A DNA stretch of 64,000 nt from Pseudomonas sp. G34. Lineage in GTDB: Bacteria > Pseudomonadota > Gammaproteobacteria > Pseudomonadales > Pseudomonadaceae. The notes below the pieces were generated by a model, which had not been told where the DNA came from, did not search any database, and saw only the letters and a program-made list of their open reading frames with translations. Positions 10,528 through 21,338 of the stretch are shown piece after piece. The stretch spans positions 220,699-284,698 of the forward strand of contig NZ_JAVHZV010000002.1 of NCBI RefSeq assembly GCF_031119625.1. The letters run 5' to 3'. The translations under genes were made by a program, and so were the position numbers. How positions within the stretch are numbered: the first letter of the stretch is position 1; each line of letters starts with the position of its first letter.

Positions 10528-11712
10528 ATGGCGACCGTAGACCGCTGGCTGCTGCCAGATGGGATCGAAGAAGTATTGCCCCCGGAAGCGGCGCGCATCG
10601 AAATCGCGCGTCGTCAGGTGCTGGATCTGTTTCAGCGCTGGGGGTATGAATTCGTGGTTACACCCCATATCGAGTACCTGGAGTCGCTGCTCACCGGTGC
10701 TGGCCAGGATCTGGATCTGCGCACCTTCAAGGTGACCGATCCGTTGTCCGGCCGGCAGATGGGCTTTCGCGCCGACATCACCCCGCAGGTCGCGCGCATC
10801 GATGCGCATACCCTGCGCCGTGAGGGCCCGAGCCGGCTGTGCTACGCCGGCAGCGTGCTGCATGCACAGCCGCGGGCGCTGACCACCTCGCGCAGCCCGA
10901 TTCAGCTGGGCGCCGAGCTGTATGGCGATGCCAGCCCGGCCAGTGACGTCGAGGTGATCAGCCTGCTGGTCGACACCCTCGAGCTGGCCGAGGTGCCGGA
11001 CGTGCACATGGACCTCGGCCACGTCGGTATCTACCGCGGCCTGGTGCGTGCGGCGGAGCTGTCTGGTGAAGCCGAGCAGCAGCTGTTCGATGCCCTGCAG
11101 CGCAAGGCCATGGACGAGATCGATGCGCTGACCGAGGCGCTGCCGGAATCGCTGCGGCGCATGCTGCGCGCCCTGGGCGAGCTGTGTGGCGGTCGCGATG
11201 TGCTGGACCTGGCCCAGGCGTGCCTGGTCGATGCGCCGGATGACGTGCATGCCGCCCTGGATGAGCTGGTGGCCATCGCCGATGCGCTGGAGCTGCGTTA
11301 TCCGGAGCTGCCGCTGTATTTCGATCTCGGCGAGTTGCGCGGTTACCACTACCACACCGGTGTGGTGTTCGCCGCGTTCGTGCCGGCTGTCGGCCAGGCG
11401 ATTGCCCAGGGCGGCCGCTACGACGACATCGGCGCCGACTTCGGCCGTGCTCGCCCCGCTACCGGTTTCTCCACCGATCTGAAAACCCTGGTGACGCTCG
11501 GCCGTATGCCGCTCGGCGAAGAGCCGGCCGGTATCTGGGCGCCGGACAGCCATGACGTTTACCTGTGGCAGGCGGTTCGTCGTTTGCGCGCTGCAGGCGA
11601 GCGTGTGGTGCAGGCGTTGCCTGGTCAGGAGCTGGCCGCGGCTGCCGATGTCGGCTGTGATCGCCAACTGCTATTGCATGACGGTCGCTGGCAGGTGCTG
11701 GCGCTGGACTGA
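10528..11712 (+). CDS. hisZ: ATP phosphoribosyltransferase regulatory subunit HisZ
   Basis: HisRS-like paralogue that activates the short form of HisG in histidine synthesis. 394 residues, starting [21 protein letters not shown], with class II synthetase-like elements ([61 protein letters not shown]) but without the anticodon-binding domain of true HisRS. The ATG at 10528 is preceded by AAGAGGGA at 9 bases. hisG is not in the window. purA follows 79 bases on with no terminator. Confidence 0.95.
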   Translation: MATVDRWLLPDGIEEVLPPEAARIEIARRQVLDLFQRWGYEFVVTPHIEYLESLLTGAGQDLDLRTFKVTDPLSGRQMGFRADITPQVARIDAHTLRREGPSRLCYAGSVLHAQPRALTTSRSPIQLGAELYGDASPASDVEVISLLVDTLELAEVPDVHMDLGHVGIYRGLVRAAELSGEAEQQLFDALQRKAMDEIDALTEALPESLRRMLRALGELCGGRDVLDLAQACLVDAPDDVHAALDELVAIADALELRYPELPLYFDLGELRGYHYHTGVVFAAFVPAVGQAIAQGGRYDDIGADFGRARPATGFSTDLKTLVTLGRMPLGEEPAGIWAPDSHDVYLWQAVRRLRAAGERVVQALPGQELAAAADVGCDRQLLLHDGRWQVLALD

Positions 11713-11758
11713 GCGGCCTGCGTGGTCGTCTATTCTGATTTACTTTCGCCGGCCGTGA

Positions 11759-13084
<1,326 letters not shown>

Positions 13085-13125
13085 GTGATGGTGGCTCCAC
13101 GGCGAGCTGTCAGCGGGTAACAAGA

Positions 13126-13154
13126 AACGGGTCGCCTCTGGGCGGCCCGTTTTC
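13126..13154 (+). terminator. Intrinsic terminator after purA
   Basis: ACGGG-T-CGCC-TCTG-GGCG-G-CCCGT followed by TTTC: a long stem with one opposed mismatch and a short T-run, just before the chemoreceptor gene. Confidence 0.7.
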
Positions 13155-13274
13155 ATTTGACGGGCACTCACGTGCGGCACAATCTGGCGATGTGCCGCTA
13201 CTCGGCACGCGCCTTGCTTGGTGTTGATCCTACCCCTGAAGTTGCCGCTCCTCTGGCGGTCGGAGGATTTGCCC

Positions 13275-15209
13275 GTGATCGCTGTGTTGTCGCTGTTGCG
13301 TAGTCGCCTGCTGTTGCCGGTGTTCATTGCCCTGGGCGTGGCGTTGCTGGTTCAGGTGCTGCTGGTGCTGGCCCTGACCCGTAGTACCGTGGATGGCCTG
13401 GTGACCGATCTGGAGCGCCAGCTGGGCAGTGACTCCCAGCGCCTGGCGAGCGAGCTGGAGCAGGCCAACAAGGAAGTTTCGGCCAGCCTTGGCGGGCTGT
13501 CGGTGCGCACCCGCGAGAGCCTGTCGGCCGGGTTGTCGAGCCGCCTCGGCGAGGAGCGCGTGCAGATTCGCGCCAGCCTCGAGCGCAGCCTGCGTGATTC
13601 CGCCAATGATCTGGCGCAGTTGCTGGCCGCCGTGGCGCCGCGGGCCATGTGGGATTCCGATGTTCCGGCGCTGTCGGAATTCGCCCGCCGCGCCCAGCGT
13701 AACCCCAACGTGCTGTTCGTGATCTACGACGACGCCGAGGGTAACCATCTGACCCGTTACCTCAACCGCCAGAACGCGCAGATCAAGAGCATGCTCGACA
13801 AGGGCGAGGGCGAACGTGCGCTGGACAAGGTCATCAATGCCGCAAAAAGCGACCCGAGCGTGTATTTCGTCGAGGCCAGCATCAGCCCCAGCGAAGTGGA
13901 AATCGGCAAGGTGCTGATGGGGGTTTCCACGGCCGCCATCGATGCCGAGCTGGCAGCCGTGGACAAGCGTTTCGAGGCCTTGCTCGCCAACGGTGGGCAG
14001 TTGGTGGCCGAGAGCCTGGCCGGTGCCTCCACGGACAGCGCCAAGGCGCTGTCGGCGCGCCTGGCATCGGCGCAGCAGGCTGCCCAGGGCATGGCGACCA
14101 ATACCGGTGTGGCGGTCGACGCCGCGGCCGCGAACCTGCGCTGGCGCATCGGGCTGGGCCTGGCGGTGGTCGGCTTCGGGGTGCTGCTGGCGCTGGCGAT
14201 CGTTTTGGGCCGGCGCGTTGTCGTACGCCTGCGTACCCTGATCGCGGCGCTCGACGATCTGGCTGCCGGCGAGGGTGATCTGACCCGCCGGATCGAAATC
14301 GACAGCCGTGACGAAGTGGGCGAAATGGCCTCGGCGGTCAACCGTTTCGTCGCCAAGCTGCAGCCCATCGTTCGCGAGGCCGGCGAGGTGGCGGTGCGCA
14401 CCGGGCAGGAAATCACCGCCCTGAGCGCCCGTAGTGCCGCGGCGCAATCGGCAGCCGAACGCCAGCGTGACGAAGTGGCGGCCAGCCTGCAGGCGCTGGC
14501 GGCGATGGCCGACGAGGCGCAGGCCGAGAGTCGGGCCATGCAGGAGGCCCTGCAGCGGGTCGCAGCGATTCGCCAGTCGACCCAGGAAAATGCCGCGATC
14601 GCCAGCCGGGTTGGCAGCTCCATCGAGGAGCTAGTGCAGCGGGTCGATGCGGGGGCTGCGGTCATCGAGCGGCTGGCCACGCAGAGCGAGCAGATCGAGG
14701 TGGTGCTCACGGTGATTCGCGCCATTGCCGAACAGACCAACCTGCTGGCCCTCAATGCGGCCATCGAGGCGGCGCGGGCGGGCGAGAGTGGTAGTGGCTT
14801 TGCGGTCGTCGCTGACGAAGTGCGTGCCCTGGCCAGCAAGACCCAGCAATCAACCGGCGATATCCAGGCGCATATCGTTGCGCTGCAGCAGGGTGCTCGC
14901 GAGGCGGTCGGCGCGATTGGCCAGGCCGGGCAGCAGGCCGATCAGGGGTTGGCGGCGCTGCGCGAGAGTGCGCGCATCCAGCAGGCGGTGCAGCGTTCCG
15001 TGGAGGACGTGCATGGCGCCATCAATGCGGCGACCCAGGCGGCGGCGCACCAGGCCGAAGGTGCCGATGCGGTGCGTGGGCGGGTCGAGGTGATTCATGC
15101 CGAAGCCCAGCGCGCGGCCGAGGCCGTGGCGGCGACCGCCAATAGCGGCCGGGTGCTCGATGGCCTGGCGGCTCAGCTCAAGGGCAGCCTGGGGCAATTC
15201 AAGGTGTGA
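13275..15209 (+). CDS. Methyl-accepting chemotaxis protein
   Basis: Transmembrane chemoreceptor, 644 residues from the GTG at 13275 (GGAGG 8 bases upstream). TM1 is about residues 11-34 ([23 protein letters not shown]). The periplasmic part (35-289) looks helical and Ser/Leu/Arg-rich with no obvious Cache motif. TM2 is about 290-313, then HAMP ([17 protein letters not shown]), methylation helices and the CheA/CheW hairpin tip near residue 486-500 ([19 protein letters not shown]). The tip continues [12 protein letters not shown], with Ser where most receptors, including the second one in this window, have Arg ([12 protein letters not shown]). Ligand unknown. The gene ends at a bidirectional terminator shared with the tRNA genes. 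Confidence 0.9.
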   Translation: MIAVLSLLRSRLLLPVFIALGVALLVQVLLVLALTRSTVDGLVTDLERQLGSDSQRLASELEQANKEVSASLGGLSVRTRESLSAGLSSRLGEERVQIRASLERSLRDSANDLAQLLAAVAPRAMWDSDVPALSEFARRAQRNPNVLFVIYDDAEGNHLTRYLNRQNAQIKSMLDKGEGERALDKVINAAKSDPSVYFVEASISPSEVEIGKVLMGVSTAAIDAELAAVDKRFEALLANGGQLVAESLAGASTDSAKALSARLASAQQAAQGMATNTGVAVDAAAANLRWRIGLGLAVVGFGVLLALAIVLGRRVVVRLRTLIAALDDLAAGEGDLTRRIEIDSRDEVGEMASAVNRFVAKLQPIVREAGEVAVRTGQEITALSARSAAAQSAAERQRDEVAASLQALAAMADEAQAESRAMQEALQRVAAIRQSTQENAAIASRVGSSIEELVQRVDAGAAVIERLATQSEQIEVVLTVIRAIAEQTNLLALNAAIEAARAGESGSGFAVVADEVRALASKTQQSTGDIQAHIVALQQGAREAVGAIGQAGQQADQGLAALRESARIQQAVQRSVEDVHGAINAATQAAAHQAEGADAVRGRVEVIHAEAQRAAEAVAATANSGRVLDGLAAQLKGSLGQFKV

Positions 15210-15267
15210 GGCGGGGTGCCCGGGGCCTGGCGCGCGCCAGGCGCTGCGGCAGGTTTTCGCAGGCAAT

Positions 15268-15296
15268 AAAAAACCGAGCCATTGGCTCGGTTTTTT
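15268..15296. terminator. Bidirectional intrinsic terminator between chemoreceptor and tRNA-Leu genes
   Basis: AAAAAACCGAGCC-ATT-GGCTCGGTTTTTT is symmetrical, with A- and T-runs on either side, so it can stop the + strand chemoreceptor transcript and the - strand tRNA transcript. Confidence 0.85.
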
Positions 15297-15302
15297 GAAA
15301 TT

Positions 15303-15389
15303 TGGTGCCCAGGAGAAGACTCGAACTTCCACGATCTTGCGATCACTGATACCTGAAACCAGCGCGTCTACCAATTCCGCCACCTGGGC
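15303..15389 (-). tRNA. tRNA-Leu (anticodon CAG), copy 2 in transcription order
   Basis: Class II tRNA read on the minus strand. The 7-bp acceptor stem is GCCCAGG/CCTGGGC with an encoded CCA end (15303-15305). D-loop GGAATTGGTAGACGC and T-arm GTTCGAGTC are present. The anticodon stem CTGGT/ATCAG closes the loop TTCAGGT, giving anticodon CAG (reads CUG). The long variable arm contains GATCGCAAGATC. The shared terminator lies 7 bases downstream. Confidence 0.95.
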
Positions 15390-15472
15390 ACTGCAGTAAT
15401 GTTCACCGTTGCCGGTACGGATCATTACGTCCGTTATTTGCAAAGCAGGTTATCAAGCTGCTTCACGAAATT

Positions 15473-15559
15473 TGGTGCCCAGGAGAAGACTCGAACTTCC
15501 ACGACCTTGCGGTCACTGATACCTGAAACCAGCGCGTCTACCAATTCCGCCACCTGGGC
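15473..15559 (-). tRNA. tRNA-Leu (anticodon CAG), copy 1 in transcription order
   Basis: Same length and structure as the copy at 15303-15389, CCA encoded, anticodon CAG. It differs only in the variable-arm stem (GACCGCAAGGTC instead of GATCGCAAGATC), two changes that keep the stem paired. It is the promoter-proximal copy; the 83-base spacer to the second copy has no second promoter that I can see. Confidence 0.95.
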
Positions 15560-15622
15560 ACTGAAACTGATGATTGCTCATCTGTTCCGTGTTACAACGT
15601 CTCCTCGACGCTGTGGGCGCGA

Positions 15623-15651
15623 ACTATACGGTCGTGCTTTTACCTTGTAAA
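15623..15651 (-). promoter_or_regulatory. Sigma-70 promoter of the tRNA-Leu pair
   Basis: On the minus strand TTTACA, a 17-bp spacer, then TATAGT, followed by the GC-rich discriminator TCGCGCCC typical of stringently controlled stable-RNA promoters. The expected start is near 15615, about 55 bases before the first tRNA. Confidence 0.8.
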
Positions 15652-15761
15652 CCCCTGACGTCGAAAAATTATTCGTGTCGAAAGCTGACCCGGAGGGCGC
15701 TTTCGCGCTTCAATAGACACATGGCAAAAACCGACTCTATAGATAAGGTGAACAGTTTCTA

Positions 15762-18257
15762 ATGGCCGATTGGCAATCCCTCGATCCCGAGGCCGCCCGA
15801 GAAGCGGAAAAGTATGACAACCCCATCCCCAGTCGCGAGCTGATTCTCCAGCAGCTGGCTGATCGCGGCTCACCCGCCAGTCGCGAGGAGCTGCTCGAAG
15901 AGTTCGGGCTGACCACCGACGAACAGATCGAGGCGCTGCGTCGCCGGCTGCGCGCCATGGAGCGCGATGGCCAGCTGATCTATACCCGTCGTGGCACCTA
16001 TGCGCCCGTGGACAAGCTCGACTTGATCCTCGGGCGCGTCAGCGGCCACCGCGATGGCTTCGGCTTTCTGGTGCCGGATGACGGCAGCGACGACCTGTTC
16101 CTGAGCCCGGCGCAGATGCGCCTGGTATTCGATGGTGACCGTGCGCTGGCGCGGGTTTCCGGCCTCGACCGCCGCGGCCGCCGTGAAGGCGCCATCGTCG
16201 AAGTGATCTCCCGTGGTCACGAGACCATCGTCGGCCGTTATTACGAAGAGAGCGGCATCGGTTTCGTGATTCCCGACAACCCGAAGATCCAGCAGGAAGT
16301 GCTGGTGACGGCGGGCCGCAATGGCGGCGCCAAGCAGGGGCAGTTCGTCGAAGTGACGATCACCCACTGGCCGACCCCGCGCTTCCAGCCCCAGGGCGAT
16401 GTGACCGAAGTGGTCGGCAACTACATGGCGCCGGGCATGGAAATCGACGTGGCGCTGCGCAGCTACGACATTCCTCACGTCTGGCCCGAGGCGGTGATCA
16501 AGGAAGCCGCCAAGCTCAAGCCGGAAGTCGAAGAGAAGGACAAGGAAAACCGCGTCGACATGCGCCACATCCCGTTCGTCACCATCGACGGTGAGGATGC
16601 GCGGGACTTCGACGACGCCGTGTATTGCGAGAAGAGTGGCGGCAACTGGCGCCTGTTCTCCGGTGGCTGGAAGCTCTATGTGGCGATCGCCGACGTTTCC
16701 CATTATGTGAAGGTCGGTTCGGCGCTGGATGCCGAAGCCCAGGTGCGCGGCAACTCGGTGTATTTCCCCGAGCGCGTCATTCCGATGCTGCCCGAGGAGC
16801 TGTCCAACGGCCTGTGTTCGTTGAACCCCAAGGTCGACCGCCTGGCCATGGTCTGCGAGATCAGCATCTCCAAGACCGGCAAGATGACCGACTACAAGTT
16901 CTACGAGGCGGTGATCCACTCCCATGCGCGCCTGACCTACAACAAGGTCAGTGCCATGCTCGAGCAGCCCAAGAGCAGCGAAGGCAAGGCCCTGCGCAGC
17001 GAATACAAGGAGGTGCTGCCGCACCTCAATCAGCTGTATTCGCTGTATCAGGTGCTGCTCACCGCGCGCCATGAGCGCGGCGCCATCGACTTCGAAACCC
17101 AGGAAACCCGCATCATCTTCGGCACTGGCCGCAAGATCGCGGAGATCCGCCCGACCCAGCGCAACGATGCCCACAAGCTGATCGAGGAATGCATGCTGGC
17201 GGCCAACGTGGCCACCGCCGCGTTCATGCAGAAGCATGGCATTCCTGCGCTGTATCGGGTGCACGACGGCCCGCCGCCGGAGCGCCTGGAAAAGCTCAAG
17301 GCATTCCTTGGCGAGCTGGGCCTGTCGCTGCATCGTGGCAAGTCGAAAGACGGCCCGTCGCCCAAGGACTATCAGGCGCTGCTGGAAAGCATCCGCGGTC
17401 GTGACGATTACCACCTGATCCAGACGGTGATGCTGCGCTCGCTCAGTCAGGCGGTGTACAGCGCCGACAATCAGGGCCACTTCGGCCTGAACTACGATGC
17501 TTACGCGCACTTCACCTCGCCGATCCGCCGTTATCCGGACCTGCTGATCCACCGCGCCATCCGCAGTGTGATCCGCTCCAAGCAGGATACGCCGCACGTC
17601 GAGCGTGCCGGCGCGGTCAGCATGCCCAAGGCGCGTATCTACCCGTACGACGAATCGATACTGGAGCAACTTGGCGAGCAGTGCTCGATGTCCGAGCGGC
17701 GTGCCGATGAAGCCACTCGCGATGTGGTCAACTGGCTCAAGTGCGAGTTCATGAAGGATCGCGTCGGCGAAACCTTCCCGGGTGTGATCACCGCGGTAAC
17801 CGGCTTCGGTCTGTTCGTCGAGCTCAAGGACATCTACGTCGAAGGCCTGGTGCACGTCACCGCGCTGCCCGGTGACTACTACCACTTCGACCCCGTGCAC
17901 CACCGCCTGGCCGGTGAGCGCAGTGGCCGCAGCTTCCGCCTTGGCGACAGCGTGTCGGTGAAGGTCATGCGTGTCGATCTGGACGAGCGCAAGATCGATT
18001 TCGAGATGGCCGAAGGTGCAGAACAGGCACCGGCTGCGCGCGGCAAGCGCCGCGAGTCGGGCAGCGACAGCCGCGGTGGTCGCGGCTCGCGCGGCGGCTC
18101 TACGGGCAATACCGACGTGCAGAAAAGCCGTGACGTGAAAAAGGCCCTGCTCGCCGACTCCAAGTCTTCCGGCAAGGGTGCCAGCAAGGCGGCGGACAAG
18201 GGCGGCAAGCCGAGCCGTCATCGCAAGGGCCCATCGAAGAGCAAGGCCAAGTCATGA
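15762..18257 (+). CDS. rnr: Ribonuclease R
   Basis: 3'-5' exoribonuclease that degrades structured RNA and takes part in rRNA quality control, trans-translation and cold adaptation. 831 residues: N-terminal winged-helix and cold-shock domains, RNB catalytic domain with the metal-binding Asp cluster DGEDARDFDDAVYC (from about D276), an S1 domain near 660-740 (FPGVITAVTGFGLFVELKDIYVEGLV) and a basic Lys/Ser/Gly-rich tail ending in KSKAKS. The start gives MADWQSLDPEAAREAEKY as in other pseudomonads. Overlaps rlmB by ATGA. Confidence 0.97.
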   Translation: MADWQSLDPEAAREAEKYDNPIPSRELILQQLADRGSPASREELLEEFGLTTDEQIEALRRRLRAMERDGQLIYTRRGTYAPVDKLDLILGRVSGHRDGFGFLVPDDGSDDLFLSPAQMRLVFDGDRALARVSGLDRRGRREGAIVEVISRGHETIVGRYYEESGIGFVIPDNPKIQQEVLVTAGRNGGAKQGQFVEVTITHWPTPRFQPQGDVTEVVGNYMAPGMEIDVALRSYDIPHVWPEAVIKEAAKLKPEVEEKDKENRVDMRHIPFVTIDGEDARDFDDAVYCEKSGGNWRLFSGGWKLYVAIADVSHYVKVGSALDAEAQVRGNSVYFPERVIPMLPEELSNGLCSLNPKVDRLAMVCEISISKTGKMTDYKFYEAVIHSHARLTYNKVSAMLEQPKSSEGKALRSEYKEVLPHLNQLYSLYQVLLTARHERGAIDFETQETRIIFGTGRKIAEIRPTQRNDAHKLIEECMLAANVATAAFMQKHGIPALYRVHDGPPPERLEKLKAFLGELGLSLHRGKSKDGPSPKDYQALLESIRGRDDYHLIQTVMLRSLSQAVYSADNQGHFGLNYDAYAHFTSPIRRYPDLLIHRAIRSVIRSKQDTPHVERAGAVSMPKARIYPYDESILEQLGEQCSMSERRADEATRDVVNWLKCEFMKDRVGETFPGVITAVTGFGLFVELKDIYVEGLVHVTALPGDYYHFDPVHHRLAGERSGRSFRLGDSVSVKVMRVDLDERKIDFEMAEGAEQAPAARGKRRESGSDSRGGRGSRGGSTGNTDVQKSRDVKKALLADSKSSGKGASKAADKGGKPSRHRKGPSKSKAKS

Positions 18258-19003
18258 GTCAGCTGGAAAAGATCTACGGCGTACATGCCGTGGAAGCCTT
18301 GCTGCGTCATCACCCCAAGCGGGTGAAACAGATCTGGCTGGCTGATGGCCGCAGTGACCCGCGTGTGCAGCCGCTGCTCGAGCTGGCGGGTCAGGCGCGG
18401 GTCGCCGTCGGCCAGTGCGAGCGCCGCGAGATGGATGCCTGGGTCGAAGGTGTGCACCAGGGTGTGGTGGCCGAGGTCAGCCCGAGCCAGGTGTGGGGCG
18501 AAGCGATGCTCGAGGAACTGCTCGATCGTTGCGAAGGCCCGCCGCTGCTGCTGGTGCTCGATGGCGTCACCGACCCGCACAACCTGGGTGCCTGCCTGCG
18601 TACCGCCGATGCCGCCGGCGCGCTGGCGGTGATCGTGCCCAAGGACAAGTCGGCAACCCTGACGCCGGTGGTGCGCAAGGTCGCCTGCGGCGCCGCGGAG
18701 GTGATTCCGCTGGTGGCGGTGACCAACCTGGCGCGCAGCCTGGAAAAACTCCAGCAGCGCGGCCTGTGGGTGGTCGGCACGGCCGGCGAGGCCGAGCAGG
18801 AATTGTTCCAGCAGGACATGACCGGCCCGACGGTGCTGATCATGGGTGCCGAGGGCAAAGGCATGCGCCGCCTGACCCGCGAGCACTGCGATTACTTGGT
18901 CAAGCTGCCCATGGCCGGTAGCGTCAGCAGCCTCAACGTGTCGGTGGCCACCGGCATCTGCCTGTTCGAGGCGCTGCGCCAGCGCCGTTCGGTCAAGCGC
19001 TGA
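18254..19003 (+). CDS. rlmB: 23S rRNA (guanosine-2'-O-)-methyltransferase RlmB
   Basis: SPOUT-family enzyme that methylates Gm2251 in the 23S rRNA P-loop. 249 residues: N-terminal L30e-like substrate-binding domain (KIYGVHAVEALLRHHPKRV) and C-terminal SPOUT knot with LDGVTDPHNLGACLRTADA, GAEGKGMRRLTREHCD and PMAGSVSSLNVSVATGI. Translationally coupled to rnr through ATGA, so RNase R and this rRNA methylase are produced together. Confidence 0.96.
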   Translation: MSQLEKIYGVHAVEALLRHHPKRVKQIWLADGRSDPRVQPLLELAGQARVAVGQCERREMDAWVEGVHQGVVAEVSPSQVWGEAMLEELLDRCEGPPLLLVLDGVTDPHNLGACLRTADAAGALAVIVPKDKSATLTPVVRKVACGAAEVIPLVAVTNLARSLEKLQQRGLWVVGTAGEAEQELFQQDMTGPTVLIMGAEGKGMRRLTREHCDYLVKLPMAGSVSSLNVSVATGICLFEALRQRRSVKR

Positions 19004-19006
19004 AAC

Positions 19007-19031
19007 AATCGCCGGCTCATCGCCGGCGATT
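19007..19031 (+). terminator. Hairpin after rlmB
   Basis: AATCGCCGGC-TCATC-GCCGGCGATT, a perfect 10-bp stem starting inside the 4 bases after the rlmB stop. The following tract GCTGTTC is T-poor, so it is either a weak terminator or an mRNA 3'-end protector before the rpsF promoter. Confidence 0.55.
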
Positions 19032-19057
19032 GCTGTTCAAAATATCACCAGTTCATC

Positions 19058-19086
19058 TTGCGTGCGCCAGGGGGCTTCTCTAGAAT
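19058..19086 (+). promoter_or_regulatory. Sigma-70 promoter of the rpsF-rpsR-rplI operon
   Basis: TTGCGT, 17-bp spacer, TAGAAT, then GTCGCCCC, a GC-rich discriminator typical of ribosomal-protein and stable-RNA promoters. It gives a leader of about 110 bases before rpsF. Confidence 0.65.
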
Positions 19087-19160
19087 GTCGCCCCTTGCCG
19101 TCACGGCAGGCGCGTTCGCGCCCCTTCGTTTCAGCAAGCCAACAGTGTCATTCACTCCTT

Positions 19161-19184
19161 GCCTGACCGCATTTGGCGGCAGGC
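19161..19184 (+). promoter_or_regulatory. Hairpin in the rpsF leader, candidate S6:S18 autoregulatory site
   Basis: GCCTG-A-CCGC-ATTTG-GCGG-CAGGC forms a 9-bp stem interrupted by one bulged A next to a CCG. It ends 11 bases before the ribosome binding site AAGGAG. A CCG-containing stem in front of rpsF is the known form of the S6:S18-binding leader, but here the CCG appears to be paired. This is an inference from position and shape. Confidence 0.4.
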
Positions 19185-19205
19185 TACAACCCGTAAGGAG
19201 CATTC

Positions 19206-19628
19206 ATGCGTCATTACGAAATCATCTTTCTGGTTCACCCGGACCAGAGCGAGCAAGTCGGCGGCATGGTCGAGCGTTACACCAAGCTGATCGAAGAAGA
19301 CGGCGGCAAAATCCACCGTCTGGAAGATTGGGGCCGTCGTCAACTGGCCTATGCCATCAACAATGTTCACAAGGCTCACTACGTGATGCTGAACGTTGAG
19401 TGCAGCGGCAAGGCCCTGGCCGAGCTGGAAGACAACTTCCGCTACAACGATGCCGTGATCCGTAACCTGGTCGTCCGTCGTGAAGAAGCCGTTACCGGCC
19501 AATCCGAGATGCTCAAGGCCGAAGAAAACCGCAGTGAGCGCCGTGAGCGTCGTGAACGTCCTGAAAACGCCGAGTCCAACGACGGCGATGACAGCGACAA
19601 CAACGACAGCGACAACGCTGACGAGTAA
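19206..19628 (+). CDS. rpsF: 30S ribosomal protein S6
   Basis: Binds the central domain of 16S rRNA with S18. 140 residues: ferredoxin-like core ([33 protein letters not shown]) and a long charged tail that changes from Arg/Glu-rich ([14 protein letters not shown]) to Asp/Asn-rich, ending DNADE. In Pseudomonas the S6 C terminus is the target of RimK glutamylation; the acidic end is compatible with that. AAGGAG precedes the ATG. First gene of the ribosomal operon. Confidence 0.98.
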   Translation: MRHYEIIFLVHPDQSEQVGGMVERYTKLIEEDGGKIHRLEDWGRRQLAYAINNVHKAHYVMLNVECSGKALAELEDNFRYNDAVIRNLVVRREEAVTGQSEMLKAEENRSERRERRERPENAESNDGDDSDNNDSDNADE

Positions 19629-19656
19629 TCACCGGATCTATTGAGGAGCCAACTCC

Positions 19657-19887
19657 ATGGCACGTTTCTTCCGTCGTCGTAAATTCTGCCGTTTCACCGC
19701 TGAAGACGTGAAAGAGATCGATTTCAAAGATCTCAACACCCTGAAAGCCTACATCTCGGAAACCGGCAAAATCGTTCCTAGCCGTATCACCGGTACCAAG
19801 GCTCGTTATCAGCGTCAGCTGGCTACCGCTATCAAGCGCGCCCGCTTCCTGGCCCTGCTGCCCTACACCGACAGCCACGGCCGTTAA
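19657..19887 (+). CDS. rpsR: 30S ribosomal protein S18
   Basis: Small basic protein that pairs with S6 on the 30S platform. 76 residues, full length, [22 protein letters not shown] with the conserved [20 protein letters not shown] helix. GAGGAG precedes the start. Lies 28 bases after rpsF in the same operon. Confidence 0.98.
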   Translation: MARFFRRRKFCRFTAEDVKEIDFKDLNTLKAYISETGKIVPSRITGTKARYQRQLATAIKRARFLALLPYTDSHGR

Positions 19888-19923
19888 GATCTGACGTTCG
19901 ACAAGTAGTAAGGGATATATCGC

Positions 19924-20817
19924 ATGCGCGCCTTGGCAGAATTCATCATGCGCGGCCGTATGCAGGCCACCCTCGTGGTGGTCGGTTCTGCAGCATTGCC
20001 GCTGCTGTTCTGGTTGAGTGCCGCCGCGGGAAGCCTGGTGCTTCTGCGGCGTGGCCTGAGTGATGCGACTGGCATCCTCGCCTGGGCTTTGCTGCCAGCC
20101 ATTGGCTGGTGGTATTTCGGCGAACCGCGCACCTTGCTGGTGTTGCTGGGGGCGCTGGGGTTGGCGTGTGTATTGCGCGCCAACCCGTCCTGGCGGCGAG
20201 TGCTGTTGTTCAGCATCGCATTGGGCCTGGTGTATGGGCTGGTACTGAGGGCGACGTTCCATGAGCCCATCGAAGCCATGGCGCAGGAGTTGAACAAGCT
20301 CTTGCCGCAGATGTTCGATGGCGTTCACCAACAGATGTCGGTGGATGATCAGGCGCGTCTTCAGAGTCTCATAGCACCGGTGCTGACCGGATTGCTGGCA
20401 GCGTTGCTGCAGGTGGTCAGCTTGCTTAGCCTGATGCTTGGGCGGTTCTGGCAAGCGGCGTTGTACAACCCGGGAGGTTTCGGCTCCGAGTTTCGTGAGC
20501 TGAGATTTCCGCCGATGCTGGCGATGTTACTGCTGGTCGGCATGCTGCTCGGGCCCAATCTGGGTGTCGAGATGGCCATGCTTACCCCGTTGTGCAGTGT
20601 TCCGCTGGCGTTCGCGGGCATCGCCCTGTTGCATGGGCTGGTGGCCAAGGGCCGACTGTCGAAGTTCTGGCTGGTCGGCATGTACATCACGCTGCTGCTG
20701 TTCATGCAGCTGACCTTTCCCTTGCTGGTGGTGTTAGCCATCGTCGACAGTCTGTTTGATTTTCGTGGTCGTTTGACGGACAAGCCCGGTTCGGGCCCCG
20801 CCAACGGTGAAGGTTAA
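19924..20817 (+). CDS. DUF2232 family integral membrane protein
   Basis: Function unknown. 297 residues with about eight hydrophobic segments (ATLVVVGSAALPLLFWLSAAAG at the N terminus, LLLFMQLTFPLLVVLAIVDSL near the C terminus) and a conserved-looking MQLTFP turn. It is always found between rpsR and rplI in Pseudomonas, and resembles YybS-like membrane proteins that are often encoded beside ribosomal genes. Codon use is less biased than in the ribosomal genes around it, suggesting low expression. Confidence 0.85.
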   Translation: MRALAEFIMRGRMQATLVVVGSAALPLLFWLSAAAGSLVLLRRGLSDATGILAWALLPAIGWWYFGEPRTLLVLLGALGLACVLRANPSWRRVLLFSIALGLVYGLVLRATFHEPIEAMAQELNKLLPQMFDGVHQQMSVDDQARLQSLIAPVLTGLLAALLQVVSLLSLMLGRFWQAALYNPGGFGSEFRELRFPPMLAMLLLVGMLLGPNLGVEMAMLTPLCSVPLAFAGIALLHGLVAKGRLSKFWLVGMYITLLLFMQLTFPLLVVLAIVDSLFDFRGRLTDKPGSGPANGEG

Positions 20818-20838
20818 AAGTTAAGAGGTAACACCCAA

Positions 20839-21285
20839 ATGGAAGTCATCCTGCTGGAAAAAATCGCCAACCTGGGCAACCTGGGCGATAAAGTGAACGT
20901 TAAAGCCGGTTACGGCCGTAACTTCCTGCTGCCGCAAGGCAAAGCCACCGCTGCCACCGAAGCCAACGTTGCGGCTTTCGAAGCGCGTCGTGCCGACCTG
21001 GAAAAAGCAGCTGCTGACCGTAAGGCTTCGGCCGAGTCGCGCGCTGCTCAGCTGGCTGAGCTGGAAGTCACCATCACCGCCACCGCTGGCGATGAAGGCA
21101 AGCTGTTCGGTTCCATCGGTACCCACGACATCGCTGACGCCCTGACCGCCTCCGGCGTTGAAGTGGCCAAGGCTGAAGTGCGTCTGCCGAACGGCACCAT
21201 TCGCCAGGTTGGCGAATACGACGTAGCCGTGCACCTGCACAGCGATGTCGAAGCAACCGTCAAGGTTGTCGTAGTCGCTGCCTAA
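20839..21285 (+). CDS. rplI: 50S ribosomal protein L9
   Basis: Bridges the L1 stalk region to the 50S surface and helps maintain reading frame. 148 residues: N-terminal [36 protein letters not shown], a long connecting helix ([20 protein letters not shown]) and the C-terminal RNA-binding domain. AAGAGGT lies upstream. The gene is followed by two hairpins, the second a strong terminator. Confidence 0.98.
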   Translation: MEVILLEKIANLGNLGDKVNVKAGYGRNFLLPQGKATAATEANVAAFEARRADLEKAAADRKASAESRAAQLAELEVTITATAGDEGKLFGSIGTHDIADALTASGVEVAKAEVRLPNGTIRQVGEYDVAVHLHSDVEATVKVVVVAA

Positions 21286-21300
21286 CTCTCAGCGAACTGC

Positions 21301-21334
21301 TTAGCGGGTTTGCACTCAGGTGCCTTCCCGCTAA
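21301..21334 (+). other. Long hairpin after rplI
   Basis: TTAGCGGG/CCCGCTAA encloses GCAC-TCAG-GTGC with small symmetrical internal loops, giving a 34-base near-perfect stem immediately before the terminator. It has no T-run of its own. Confidence 0.5.
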
Positions 21335-21338
21335 CATC

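Noticed and set aside
10313..10540. 75-codon frame before hisZ as a small protein gene
   Set aside because: No hydrophobic DUF2065-like pattern, rich in Pro/Ala/Ser, overlaps hisZ, and has no good ribosome site.
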